NCBI RefSeq assembly: GCF_965363235.1
Contig: NC_134841.1
Location: 34,377,440-34,441,439, forward strand
DNA length: 64,000 nucleotides
Source of the DNA: Mytilus galloprovincialis
Lineage: Eukaryota; Mollusca; Bivalvia; Mytilida; Mytilidae
Direction: 5' to 3'
How positions within the stretch are numbered: the first letter of the stretch is position 1; each line of letters opens with the position of its first letter. Position numbers and translations under genes: made by a program. The notes beneath the pieces are model-generated. The model saw only the letters and a list, made by a program, of their open reading frames with translations. It was not told the origin of the DNA and did no database searches. This document shows positions 12,101 through 21,324 of this stretch, piece by piece.

Positions 12101-15100
12101 GAAGATGACGTTTACATCCACGTCGATTGGTCGGTAGTTAAATTGAGAAGAACATTTTTAGTTAAAGAACGAAGCATGTATAAAGCAAAAGAGTTTACTG
12201 CATTTTACAAAGCATAGGTTGTTAATGAGCCACACAGGATTCAGTAATATAGATAGAAGACAACATTCAAATGTACATTTGTTCCAATATAACGAAACAA
12301 CAATGACTGCCATGGCAGTGTTATCTAGGAAAAGTGAAACTGAATATTGTGTAGAAAAAATATATTAAAAGGAAAAATCACAAAACATACGAAAAAAACA
12401 CAACCGAAAAGTTTGATTTCATTTGAATCAGATGTATAAAAACTGTATGTGCCTATACCTTTAAGTTTTAAAAGGGTTCAATCAAATTGATTGACAAATA
12501 GCAATCATGAAGTGTGATGTTTTATATCCAAGTAACGCACTCCAGTAACACAAAACACTAGAACATTACTTAGTACAATCTTTTTTGAGATCTACAAAAC
12601 TAGGCTAATCTCACAACCCTTGGATGTGCCTGTTGCAAATCTTCTGTTGATGAAACCTCTTTTGTTGTATTTTTGATATTCATGTCGTTGGGTTTCCCCT
12701 TAGCCTTCATTTTCTACGTATAGTCATTTCCTTTTGTTCACAACAACAAGCAGTCGGAAACCAGGTTGAAATAGAACAAAAGAATCGAAGCTCTCTATTA
12801 GAGAAGGCGATAAATGTTTACTGTATTGTTTACTATAGTGACAAATTTTTAAAAAGTTAATAGAAACAAACAAAACTGCAATTTTCTTCTCAATTACGAG
12901 GTGTTTTATTTCAAAAACACCATTTGCATAAGTTTTCAATTTATCTAGTACATAGTTAAGCAGAACAATTAGATATCAAGTCGACGACATGTGTATCTTT
13001 CAAGTTGGATGACAAAAATGCATAACCTCCGATTTTTTTGAAAAAATTACCACGGACGGAAAAGATATCAATCTATTAGTTCAGTAATTTTCGTGTCTGC
13101 CCTTCCATTATGTGACTGAAGAAAAAATTCCAAAAAATAGGTAACAATTGTATCGAAAAGAGAAAATCGAGTGCACCTTTTTATGTTAGGGCGTGTTTGA
13201 GTTGAGTATTTTGTCTTGATATCGTTCAAAGAAAGAATATTTCATACATCGTCTCGCTTCAGATTCTATCATTTTTATAAATTAAAGGTACAGGTTGACT
13301 TTATAACACAAAAAAATAACAGTACTAAAAGATGAAATATATGGGTCAAGTGAAATACCTATCTAATGAGTCACACAAACAGGGAAGGTGTGTTCAAATA
13401 GCTATTTTTTTACTGAAAGTACTTGACGACAGTCTTACAAGTTGGATGATGAAAATGCATATCTTCGAAAAATTCTAATTTTTTGTGTGTGATAACTAGG
13501 GTTTATAGTCTTCAACCACTAAAAAAATCTAGTCTGCCCTTCCACGAAATATTTAATTAGATTTTTTTTTTAAATGTTTATGATTTTTCGAAAATTCCAC
13601 CTAACAACCGATCAGACAATAGTTTTAAGTTGAATCAATGCAGACAAGATCATTAACTGATGCTCATTAGCTAGTTGATACATTTGTCTTTTAAAATATA
13701 ACTGACATATAAGGATCGTATTGGTGCAATGTGGATAAATTTATCGGTTTCCAAGAGCAAAATTGGTAGCGCGTCATCGCTACAATGGCTTCCATTTTTA
13801 CGATTGTGAAAATGAACTGGCGTAATGGGGAGATAATTTTGACGAAGTAGGATCCTGACTGCAAGGCGTTGTTTAAAAGTATGAGTTTGTCCAAATGCAA
13901 AAAAAAAAAAAAAAAAAACCAACACCAATGACTTTACGTTTTGTGTATTCAACCTACAGCAATGCGTAGAAATTATTATAACAATCATTAGAAATGTGAA
14001 ATTTAACTGGTTAATGAAATCATTTATCATGGGGATTTCAAAATGTTGATAGTGTTCATATTTTATGCTGAAACGCCATATAAGTTATTACAGCGTGCGC
14101 ACACTTTTAGAACGTGCAGAAAGACAAACGAAAATAGGCACGTTTAAAAAAATTATTTATGAATGATGGTTCTACCTTTCATTATCTATTTTTAGAATTA
14201 TCTACATATCTATATTACTAAATCTACAACTGGGAAATTAAAAAAAAATAACATGCATTTATGTTGTATGCCAAATTAGTATTACAATATGTACTTCCTT
14301 AATTCTGTACTGTAATTGTTTTTTTATGCCCCACCTACGATAGTAGAGGGGCATTATGTTTTCTGGTCTGTGCGTCCGTTCGTTCGTCCGTCTGTCCCGC
14401 TTCAGGTTAAAGTTTTTGGTCAAGGTAGTTTTTGATGAAGTTGAAGTCCAATCGACTTCAAACTTAGTATACATGTTCCCTATAATATGATCTTTTTAAT
14501 TTTAATGCCAAATTAGAGGGTTTACCCCAATTTCACGGTCCACTGAACATAGAAAATGATAGTGCGAGTGGGGCATTCGTGTACTGGGGACACATTCTTG
14601 TTTTTTCTTATTTTTTCAATTGTAGTTTACTAGTATATGGTAATGGTTATTAATTTTGTTTTTGTTTTTTGTCTGGTATATTGTCTTCGGTAGAAACTGA
14701 CAAGTTAAACATCGACACGTCAAAAAATGTTCACCTTTTTGTAACTGTAATATATCATTTTGGAATATTTTCTCACTTTCCCATTAGTGTAATATCCACT
14801 AAATAAAATTTGCAATTTAATTAAATAGAAAGGGCGGTTTGTATATGAGCAAAATTACATAAGCTGCCTAGCTTTTTTTCTAAACCAGGCAGTCGGTGAC
14901 GTCCAATTTTACTAAACTAGTAAAAAATTAGTTTTGGGCTGAAACCTGCCTCCGTGTAGGGGATTTTCTCGCTGTGTTAAAGATCTATTGGTAGTTTTGG
15001 TCTTTTTCTGCTCTCTAGTCGGGTTGTTATCTCTTTACCTCCTTCCCAATTACTATTCTCAATTTTAGATAAGATTTATACTTACCATATCGGATATAGT

Positions 15101-15577
15101 TAACGCCATGATCAGTAACTCTGAACGCAAAAAGCAATATCGCTATTTATATGTCCGCTACAAAAAAAGGAAATAAAAAAACAAAATTATTAACTACATG
15201 TACATGATGTAGTACGCTATAGGAAATTCCGAATCTCTCAACATTTGATGTAATGTCTATGAAAATATTTACATTTACAATGTAACCTCTTCCAAAGTAT
15301 ATAGTTCTCAAACTTTTCTATTTAAAAAAAAAACATCATTACTACTTCAAATAGAAACGGCGAGATTTCAGGTGTACTTTTGACACTCAACATAACATCA
15401 TAAGAACAATGATGTTTAAAAGTGGAGTAATGGTTATTCAATTTATGATCTATTTGAAAATGGATAAAACAAATCGTTTAATAAGGCATTTTACAATAAT
15501 TGATTACATAAATCACTATGGATGCATTTCAAACCATACCAAAAGGACTTACTTTCTGTTTTAAAGGCTAACTCCAT
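54..15577 (-). CDS. Coiled-coil plus VWA-domain protein, 11 exons, 3' end outside window
   Basis: I do not recognise a named gene, but the fold is clear. Joining 15577-15553, 15120-15086, 12021-11942, 11700-11663, 11311-10633, 9408-9347, 7452-7315, 6761-6639, 5690-5619, 5321-5185 and 161-54 gives about 499 codons with no stop. Exons 2 to 5 open with a heptad-like helical stretch rich in Glu, Lys, Gln and Leu (about residues 20-90), followed by a polar, low-complexity linker of about 200 residues. From about residue 307 comes a VWA domain: beta strand plus MIDAS motif DTSES (D330), the 'VGLAHFG' strand, a 'PGGPSPL' loop that supplies the second metal-site residue as Ser instead of the usual Thr, and 'YIIVITDGMPT' with the third metal-site Asp. 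No signal peptide is seen, so a cytosolic adhesion or scaffold role is possible but is inference. Exon phases agree at every junction except one alternative acceptor, noted separately. Confidence 0.75.
398..690 (+). mobile_element. Small TIR-like element with 'gataatcgtaact' repeats, copy 1
   Basis: The segment matches 8428-8715 in reverse complement along its length. Both ends carry the motif gataatcgtaact, which also appears internally (402, 612, 643, and degenerate at 664). No coding capacity, so it is a non-autonomous DNA element by structure. Confidence 0.55.
2470..3706 (-). pseudogene. Broken reverse transcriptase of a Penelope-like element
   Basis: Pieces in at least three frames keep recognisable reverse transcriptase blocks: FDFSTLYTSIPH (first catalytic Asp region), VGIPMGTNCAPLLADLFLYY and, after the gap, a C-terminal block ending ASYLDLHLEI...LYDKRDDFSFPIVNFPF. 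The stretch that should carry the catalytic aspartate pair between them is not found; the frame passes directly from 'AISFNS' to 'KFGDYV'. A 30-bp tandem duplication lies next to this gap. Frameshifts near 3520 and 2890 also break it, so it cannot make an active enzyme. Confidence 0.75.
2893..2955. repeat. Two-copy 31-bp tandem duplication
   Basis: The run beginning 'acatagtcaccaaatttaga' occurs twice head to tail inside the reverse transcriptase relic and contributes to its frame disruption. Confidence 0.85.
3723..5145. other. Intronic sequence without a recognised gene
   Basis: AT-rich intron between VWA exons 10 and 11. Only short open frames without similarity that I recognise; a 10-bp inverted repeat (taacattaa / ttaatgtta) surrounds 4850. 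Confidence 0.4.
5185..5321 (-). CDS. VWA gene exon 10
   Basis: 137 nt between TTTCTTCAG and GTAAGT. It encodes FLPYIIVITDGMPTRVD and following residues, the central strand with the third MIDAS Asp. It ends in phase 0. Confidence 0.8.
5619..5690 (-). CDS. VWA gene exon 9
   Basis: 72 nt between ATTTCAG and GTAAGT. It encodes LRPGGPSPLAAGLLMALSG, the loop and helix that carry the second MIDAS element; Ser replaces the more common Thr. Confidence 0.8.
5966..6636 (-). mobile_element. Second truncated Penelope-like fragment, touching VWA exon 8
   Basis: The 3' tail (about 5966-6400) and terminal reverse transcriptase codons of the same family as 2159-3722. The coding match (TVKTVTYMDMHLEI against TVKSASYLDLHLEI) runs up to within about ten bases of the exon 8 donor. 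It has the same orientation as the gene. Confidence 0.7.
6639..6761 (-). CDS. VWA gene exon 8
   Basis: 123 nt between TTGCACAG and GTAAGA. It encodes IRDNVGLAHFGKETELIMHP, the second and third strands of the VWA fold, exactly the part missing between exons 7 and 9. Its donor lies within about ten bases of Penelope-like retroelement sequence, so the exon reads in frame into transposon-derived codons if it is not spliced. Confidence 0.75.
7315..7452 (-). CDS. VWA gene exon 7 (MIDAS motif)
   Basis: 138 nt between CTTGCAG and GTAAAA. It encodes HKYMLLLDTSESMKGEKFD and following residues: the first beta strand, the metal-binding DxSxS motif and helix 1 of a VWA domain. Confidence 0.8.
7540..7710 (-). 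mobile_element. Short degraded Penelope-like tail
   Basis: Weak but collinear match to the tail at 2170-2390 (cggaagatacc, gataacgcc, gaagggtaagcagatccc). Confidence 0.45.
7745..8175. other. GC-rich island with CpG-containing repeats inside an intron
   Basis: Unlike the surrounding AT-rich DNA, this stretch is rich in CpG and in repeated gatcgc/gtcgtggc words (cacgatcgcactgcgatc, ggtcgtggtaagatcgc). The facing ends suggest a decayed inverted-repeat element. No open frame is recognised. Confidence 0.4.
8178..8440 (+). repeat. Paralogous empty site of the 2159-3722 insertion
   Basis: This stretch is similar to 1990-2158 followed directly by 3722-3822, with the retroelement absent. It is therefore an older duplicate of the target region. 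Confidence 0.65.
8428..8715 (-). mobile_element. Small TIR-like element, copy 2 (inverted)
   Basis: Reverse-complement partner of 398-690. Contains agttacgattatc motifs near 8433, 8459 and 8484, and the facing motif near 8676-8707. Confidence 0.55.
9347..9408 (-). CDS. VWA gene exon 6
   Basis: Encodes VQKVHSYEEWLQIATQSQME and ends at a GTAAAA donor in phase 1, which matches exon 7. The start is chosen at the TTTTGACAG acceptor because the stronger-looking CTTCTAG acceptor ten bases upstream would create an immediate stop when joined to exon 5. An undetected small exon between 5 and 6 would change this choice. Confidence 0.55.
9550..10620. other. Intronic sequence without recognised content
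   Basis: Intron upstream of VWA exon 6. I see no RNA gene, long frame or clear repeat. Confidence 0.35.
10633..11311 (-). CDS. VWA gene exon 5 (coiled coil and polar linker)
   Basis: The longest exon, 679 nt, open throughout. The first 45 residues continue the helical region (IENRLVKVENN, LGTVEKLSEKLDIF). The rest is rich in Lys, Asn, Ser, Pro and Glu with no recognisable domain, and includes a Cys/basic patch (CKSGFKQC, MCRNRKKRC). It ends at a GTATAA donor in phase 2. Confidence 0.7.
11663..11700 (-). CDS. VWA gene exon 4 (coiled coil)
   Basis: A 38-nt exon between TTTTACAG and GTAGAT. It encodes KGELSNEIKRLA and keeps the frame between exons 3 and 5, which is the main support for such a short exon. 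Confidence 0.6.
11942..12021 (-). CDS. VWA gene exon 3 (coiled coil)
   Basis: An 80-nt exon flanked by TTTTTAG and GTAAGT. It encodes LETIQNDMQDLKQTQNRVKD and a few further residues, a strongly helical, charged segment typical of a coiled coil. Confidence 0.65.
12975..13580. repeat. Two diverged copies of an intronic segment
   Basis: 'caagttggatga..aaaatgcat' followed by 'gtctgcccttcca' occurs at about 12998-13110 and again at about 13438-13545, a spacing of about 440 bp. The remainder of intron 2 around it shows nothing else except repeats noted separately. Confidence 0.45.
14325..14605 (+). repeat. Dispersed repeat with 'gccccacctacgatagtaga'
   Basis: A unit with characteristic ends (ttttatgccccacc... 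and ...gggacacattcttgttttt) and a cgtccgttcgttcgtccgtc core. It resembles a very common bivalve dispersed repeat; family naming would need a library search. Confidence 0.5.
14940..15067 (+). repeat. Degraded tail of a retroelement family
   Basis: Collinear with 60035-60165: gggattttctcgct, tctattggta, gtcgggttgttatctctt and ccattctcaattttaa-like end. The better copy follows a reverse transcriptase relic, which identifies this as the same kind of 3' tail. Confidence 0.55.
15086..15120 (-). CDS. VWA gene exon 2
   Basis: A 35-nt exon between an acceptor (TTGCGTTCAG) and a GTAAGT donor. It encodes LLIMALTISDM in the frame set by exon 1 and ends in phase 0, as exon 3 requires. Confidence 0.55.
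15553..15577 (-). CDS. VWA gene exon 1 (start codon)
   Basis: ATG at 15577-15575 opens a 25-nt coding exon (MELAFKTE plus one base) ending at a consensus GTAAGT donor. It joins in frame to the next exon. A second in-frame Met lies in exon 2, so the true start could be there. Confidence 0.5.
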
Positions 15578-15744
15578 TATTGTTTACTCAGATTAAAGTT
15601 CCGTTTGTGAGAAAAAAAAATATACTAGTAACTATTTATAGAAACGTGTATAATAATGTATAAATAGGAAAACATGAGATAAATAGGACTCAAAAGTGAA
15701 ACTAATTATTATATATGTAAGCTATATGAACAAGATTTTTTTTC

Positions 15745-16022
15745 GATAAAAGTCAGGAACCTGTAATTCAGTGGTTAATTGTTGTTTGTTGTTGCATATT
15801 ATTTTTCTTTCATTTTTTTTATATAAAAATTAGGCCGTTAGTTCTTTCGTTTGAATTGTTTTACATTTCTCATTTCGGGGCATCTTATAGCCGACTGTAT
15901 ATGAATGCGGTATGGGCTTTGCTCGTTGTTGAAGGCCGTATAGGGACCTACAGTTGTTAATTTCTGTGTCATTTTGTCTCTCATGAAGGGTTGTCTCATT
16001 GTCAATCATACCACATCTTCGT
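15745..16022 (+). repeat. Dispersed SINE-like repeat, copy 1
   Basis: Runs from 'gtcaggaacctgtaattcag' to 'gtctcattgtcaatcatacc' and an acatcttc end. Related copies occur at 21440-21590, 36460-36725 and 55650-55845 and, inverted, at 54302-54422. No polymerase III promoter was confirmed, so SINE is a working label. Confidence 0.6.
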
Positions 16023-16199
16023 TTATATATATATAATATACTATACCTATTATTACTTATTTTTTATTGGTTCATATAGAATCTTCTGATCAAGTTTCGT
16101 GAAACTCTATCGATGGATATTTCACAAATTTATTGAGATCTAGAAAATTGATGCACAGAATGAATCTAAATGATGTCGACAAAATCTGCGATCGCTATG

Positions 16200-16445
16200 T
16201 CTTATTGCACAAAGGGTAAATTATACAAAGAGAATACAAAAGCCATAAGTCGGGGAAAGGAGGAAAAACAGATATAATACTTTTATAAAAAGAAAAGACG
16301 TAGAAAAACACACTTCTGTCACTCTGTAAACAGAATCTGACAATGCCAATGACGCCGAAAACCAGGGCGAACATGGGTATTCCAGAAGGGTTAGTAGTTT
16401 CTGCTTCAGTATCATCTGGCGTAGTGCTTGTGGCAATATGTGATA
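16200..16445 (-). repeat. Possible retroelement tail fragment
   Basis: The layout (taccaa/acaatgcc..., then 'gaaaaccagggcgaacatgg', then 'attccagaagggttagtag') parallels the Penelope-like tail at 2170-2390 but with low identity. The open frame on the minus strand here is not believed to be a gene. Confidence 0.35.
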
Positions 16446-16859
16446 TGTGGCTTCCTGTAATATAAGAAACGAAGAAAAGAAGACGACATAGTGACTGTGA
16501 CTAGCGTAGCATATCCTTGGTCATCTGTTTGAGGTCAAACTATTTTGTGCATATTTTGGACGAGATCAACCTGACAATAATTCCAATTGGAATGTTCTTC
16601 AGTCATGCGACTGGTTTGATGGGCTGGAAATTTGGGTGGATTGACACCGGCAAAGCATGGCATGTGTGATATGGGCAGAAATTTTGTTTCGACATTTTGT
16701 GTTGCAGAATAATAATTTTCATCATGTCATATGCATTATAGTTATCTTATTCGGCTCTTTCCAGCCCAGGATATTCATTTACAATGTTTACGAAATACTC
16801 CTGCATTAGTGATTATCACTGACAATCTTTAATTTATTGATTGTTGCTCTATAACCGTC

Positions 16860-17350
16860 CGGTCGCAATTATTTTGGTGCATTTTCAGGACGAGAACAGT
16901 CAATAGATAGAAACAATTCACCAAAATTTAAGTAAAACTGCTGAAAGTATTATTACATCCCAGCTCCATTGTTCCAACAGGGGTGATCTGATCTGAGACG
17001 GATCATTGAAAAAACTATGTGAATTAAGTTTTTTTTATCCTTCATTGAACTTTTGATGTCGTCCCTAAGGGAGCTCATGTCAATATATATAAACAATTCA
17101 CCACAGTTTCTTGCAAATCGGTGAAAGTGATTTTGAGTTGTAATTGTCCGAAAACTTGAAAATCACCGTTTTTTAAATGAATATAACACCAAAACTCGGA
17201 AACGTCAAATCTATATTTTTTTTAAATGAAAGGGAGCTCACGTCAATAGATATAAACATTAACCAAAGTTTCATGCACACTGGTTTAAGCGTTTTTGAGT
17301 CAATGTCCGACATGTAGACGACGGACAGACAACGGCATACCATTATACTC
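16860..17350 (+). repeat. Tandemly arranged dispersed repeat (three diverged units)
   Basis: The phrase 'gtcaatagatataaac' with '(t)tcaccaaagtttcatgcaaa'-like continuation occurs near 16899, 17079 and 17233. It ends in a 'gacgacggacagacaac' tract near 17320. Confidence 0.5.
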
Positions 17351-17689
17351 CCTTAAAACGGATGCATAAAAACTAAAGGCTCTACGCTCACGTTGATATG
17401 TGTGCATATTTAACAAAAGAGACTCCAACTGTATTCGAAAACAGAATTCATGACAAAAACCTCTGTTTTGTTGATCTTGTAATGCTGATCGTTTGGTCTA
17501 TTTACTAGAAGTGTCACTTTTCTTCTTAAAATTAGTTTGTGCTCAATTTAATTTAAGAGCAATAATTCCTACAAAGTGTGACAGTCTACTAACTATATAG
17601 ACAAAATTTTACTTGTTTTGAGTAGAACATGCCTAGTTGATCATTTTTGTGATTTTTGTTTGTATCTGTAATACTTTTTAACATATAAG

Positions 17690-19762
17690 GCAAAACACAA
17701 AAAAATATACATAGATCTACACTAGTAATGAATTGTGTAAATAGTTAACAAATCATAGGTTTCTGACACAGAATGAATGTGGTCTAATAAACTTAACATG
17801 TTTTTTTTTGCTTTTGAGCTATGCATTATGCTGTTGAATATTAATCGCCTCAAAACAAATAGTTAAAGAAATTTTCTTTTTAATTTCTGAAATCTGAAAT
17901 GAGAAAAATTGTACCCTCACCCCCAATTTTTTTTCATCTACCCTTTTCTCTTATTTCAAAAATAATCTTAATTTAAAATTCTAATGGAGTTTGCAACAAT
18001 AACTATTTATTCAAATTCATCATAAGATATTAAAATATAAAATGATCGACTTACATTGTACAGTCATGGTTAAAATTGATATCAATTAATTGTAACTTCT
18101 AAAAAATAAATTTAAAGCTAATGATCTCAAGACAATAATAATTTCTTAATAATAATATTTGATGCTTCTAGAAACAGATTAGAAAATTTCATACTAGAAC
18201 TAGAAAACAAATAGCAAAGAGTACCAACATAAAGTAACAAAGCTAAAGTAATTGTCCATTAACCAGGAAACCCTTGTTTTCCCCCTTTTTGCCCTTAATT
18301 CCTAAACAGATTTGAGTCATACATTGTAACTTCACAACTCCAATCCTAACAATCCTTTTGTGGTGTGGAAACAATTTCAGGCACTTCTATACACTGTTCC
18401 ACAAGTAATTGTCTGAACACTAGAAAAATGCTTATTTGGACCCTTTTATACCCCCTTATTCCTAATCAAAAGGGACCATAACCCCAAAATCAATCAAAAA
18501 CTTCCTTTTGTGGTCTCAAACATTGTGTTTAAATTTCAAAGATTTATATAAACTTATACTTAAAAGTTACTGGCAAATTTCCAATTATACTTAAGTTATT
18601 GGCAAATTTCCAATTATACTTAAGTTATTGGCAAATTTCAGATGAAGTTAATATCGCTGAAGTTATTGGCAAATTTCCAATGGAGTTTATTAATACTGTA
18701 GTTATACATATTGGCAAATTTCAAATACACATATTTAAAAGTAGTGTGAAGTAGTTCACATATTACTTTTGGATTACTCCCTTACACTGCTTTCAAATTC
18801 TCTTAACTGTCCTTTGACCAAAAAAAAAAAAAACCCTTGTGTTTCCCCTATTTAGCCCCAAATTTATAAATGGTTTGAGCCATAACCCCAAAAGTCAATC
18901 CTAACCATCCCTTAGTAGTATTGAATCTTGTATAATTTCAGAAAGATTCATTTACTTTTACACGTTATTGTCTTCAAACTACAAAAATGCTTGTTTTTGG
19001 CCCCTTTTTGGCCCTTTATTCCTTGACTGTTTGCCCCATAAGCCTTAAAATAAATCCCAACCTTCCACTTATAATATCAAACATTGTTGTACAATTTCAG
19101 AGCAATTGAAATACTTATAAACAACTTATTGTCCTGAAACTAGATAAATAGATATAGGAAGATGTGGTGTGAGTGCCAATGAGACAACTCTCCATACAAA
19201 TAACAATTTAAAAAGTAAACCATTATAGGTTAAAGTACGGCCTTCAACACGGAGCCTTAGCTCACACCGAACAACAAGCTATAAAGGGCCCCAAAATTAC
19301 TAGTGTAAAACCATTCAAACGGGAAAACCAACGGTCTAATCTATATAAACAAAACGAGAAACGAGAAACACGTATATATTACATAAACAAACGACAACTA
19401 CTGTACATCAGATTCCTGACTTAGGACAGGTGCAAACATTTGCAGCGGGATTAAACGTTTTAATGGATCCAAACCTTCTCCCTTTTTCTGAAACAATAGC
19501 ATAACATCACAACAAAGAAAAACATAAATGCTTATTTTGGGCCCCTTTGGGCCCCATATTTCTAAATCTTAGGGTCAATAACCCCCAAAATCAATCCCAA
19601 GCTTCATTTTTTGGTTATAAACATTGTTTTAAAATTTAATTCATTTCTATTAACTTATACTAAAGTTATTATCTGGAAACCATACATCTTTGGACGAAGC
19701 TGACAACGACGTGATACCATTATGCATTGCAAAACTTTTTGCGGTAGTATAAAAACACAATA
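17690..19762 (+). mobile_element. TIR/satellite element, copy i, with a nested repeat
   Basis: Shares its left part (cataggtttctgacacagaatg) and its right end (gcggtagtataaaaaca) with the better copy at 22768-24735. It is interrupted at about 19148-19525 by the 'gatgtggtgtgagtgccaatg' repeat. Around 18545-18720 it holds a short tandem array of about 29 bp (ttattggcaaatttc). Confidence 0.6.
19148..19525 (-). repeat. Dispersed repeat X, uninterrupted copy
   Basis: From gatgtggtgtgagtgccaat to about gcataacatcacaaca. This copy is the empty-site reference for the insertion at 56530-58599, because here 'aagctataaagggcccc' is continuous. Confidence 0.7.
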
Positions 19763-20976
19763 ATTTGATAAAAATTGTCACCAAAGGGTAATTACTCTAA
19801 TGAGAAGTTGACTGACTGTGACAATTCCTTATTTGCATAACTTTTCATGCTGATCATTTTTGCAAAATAAAGATTTTCTCTATCTTTTATAGTTTTCTAG
19901 ATAACAGGCAAACATGGTAAAATTTGTCATTTAAGGCAAAATAACTCCTACAAGAAGTTTTCTAATAGTTTTGACGAATAAAAACAATAGGTAGAGTTTA
20001 TCATTCTGAACATTTTTGACCGTCAGATTTCCTCTATTTATAACGTTATCAAAAATCATTATAGAGAAAACTTGCATTTCCCCCCATGTTCTATTTTAAG
20101 CCTTGTCGGCAATCTTGCTTCGTAGGGTCATTGGACACATTTTTAAAACTAGATACCCCAAATGATGATTGTGGCCAAGTTGGGTTAAATTTGGGCCAGT
20201 AGTTGGACAACAGAAGATTTTTGTAAGTGTTAAGAATGACAATGGTTTCCAAGTGATGAGAAAAGCTCTTTCAGGCCAGGTGAGCTAAAAATGGTAAAAA
20301 TTGTTAGGCAATTACATCTTTCTGCCATGAAACTTACATGTTTTTTCTTTTCTGTCTCTAGAGGTAATTTTTTTTCTGTGTATGTTTTTAAAGATGAATG
20401 GCAAATAAAAAGTGAAAGTTGGGTGGAAACTGTTATTTAAGGGCATTGACCTCTTTACTTTAAAAGTATTCCAACATATTTGGTCAAAATGGAGATCATA
20501 TATGGTAGATAGATTTCAACATTCTCAATGTTTTTGTCTGATCATTCTTTCTTTACTTAGAACATTCTTCAATTATATAAGACAATTTCTTTCATTTGCA
20601 CCAATATAATGTTCTTTTTTTTTACGCCATATAGCACCCAGGTTTGTTGACAGACAGGATCATTTAACACTTTTTAAAACTAGATACTCGAAGAAATATG
20701 GTGGCTAATTTCTGTGGAAATTGGCCAAGTAGTTTCAGTAGAGAATTCTTTTGTAAATAGTATAGAGAGAAGTCCAAGTGATGGCACTAGATCATACAAT
20801 TGTCCTTTTGGCAAGTAAGCTTAAAAGGGAAATTCATAGATGAAAATAGGTAATGCACGATCCTTAATGGTTTAGAAAAAAAACCTTTTACTTGTATATC
20901 CTATTTCTTGTTTCAACTTATTATTAGTACAAATGTTTTAAGATAAGTATATGCAAAGTATAACTGATAACGAGTT

Positions 20977-20982
20977 TTTATT
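20977..20982 (-). promoter_or_regulatory. Possible poly(A) signal overlapping the MRPL43 stop
   Basis: The stop context reads AAATAAAAAC, so AATAAA begins before the stop. If used, the 3' UTR would be only about 15-30 nt. In AT-rich DNA the hexamer may be coincidental. Confidence 0.3.
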
Positions 20983-21324
20983 TTGATTGAAGTACATCAT
21001 CTTTTGAATGCAGTTTTTTAGTAGGTCCCTGAGATGGAATTTCTTTTTTCTGCTCTTCAAACATTTTTAACACTTGTTCTGTAGCTGAAGGTTCTGCTGG
21101 TAAGAATCTAGATAGTTCTTCATTAGGGAATGTCTTTCTATTAATCTGTGGATCTTTGAACATAAATGGATGCCATACACCTTGAACGCTAGGTGTGTCC
21201 GTGTGCCACTGTTTACGCATCCTCATAATTGGTACTCCTGATCTTGATCTATAGGTTTCTATCCATTTACATATCTGATCTTTGTTCATATTGTCAATAC
21301 AGAATTTCTCTTTGTACCCATTTA
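20978..21324 (-). CDS. MRPL43: MRPL43 exon 3 and stop
   Basis: 347 nt from a TTCTTCTAG acceptor to TAA at 20980-20978. It holds the signature RKQWHTDTPSVQGVWHPF. An AATAAA hexamer (20982-20977) overlaps the stop codon. Confidence 0.93.

Noticed and set aside
12600..12710. A 36-codon minus-strand frame starting MKAKGKPNDM that could be a first exon of the VWA gene
   Set aside because: It ends in a stop without a good donor, and exons at 15577 and 15120 give a frame-consistent N-terminus instead.
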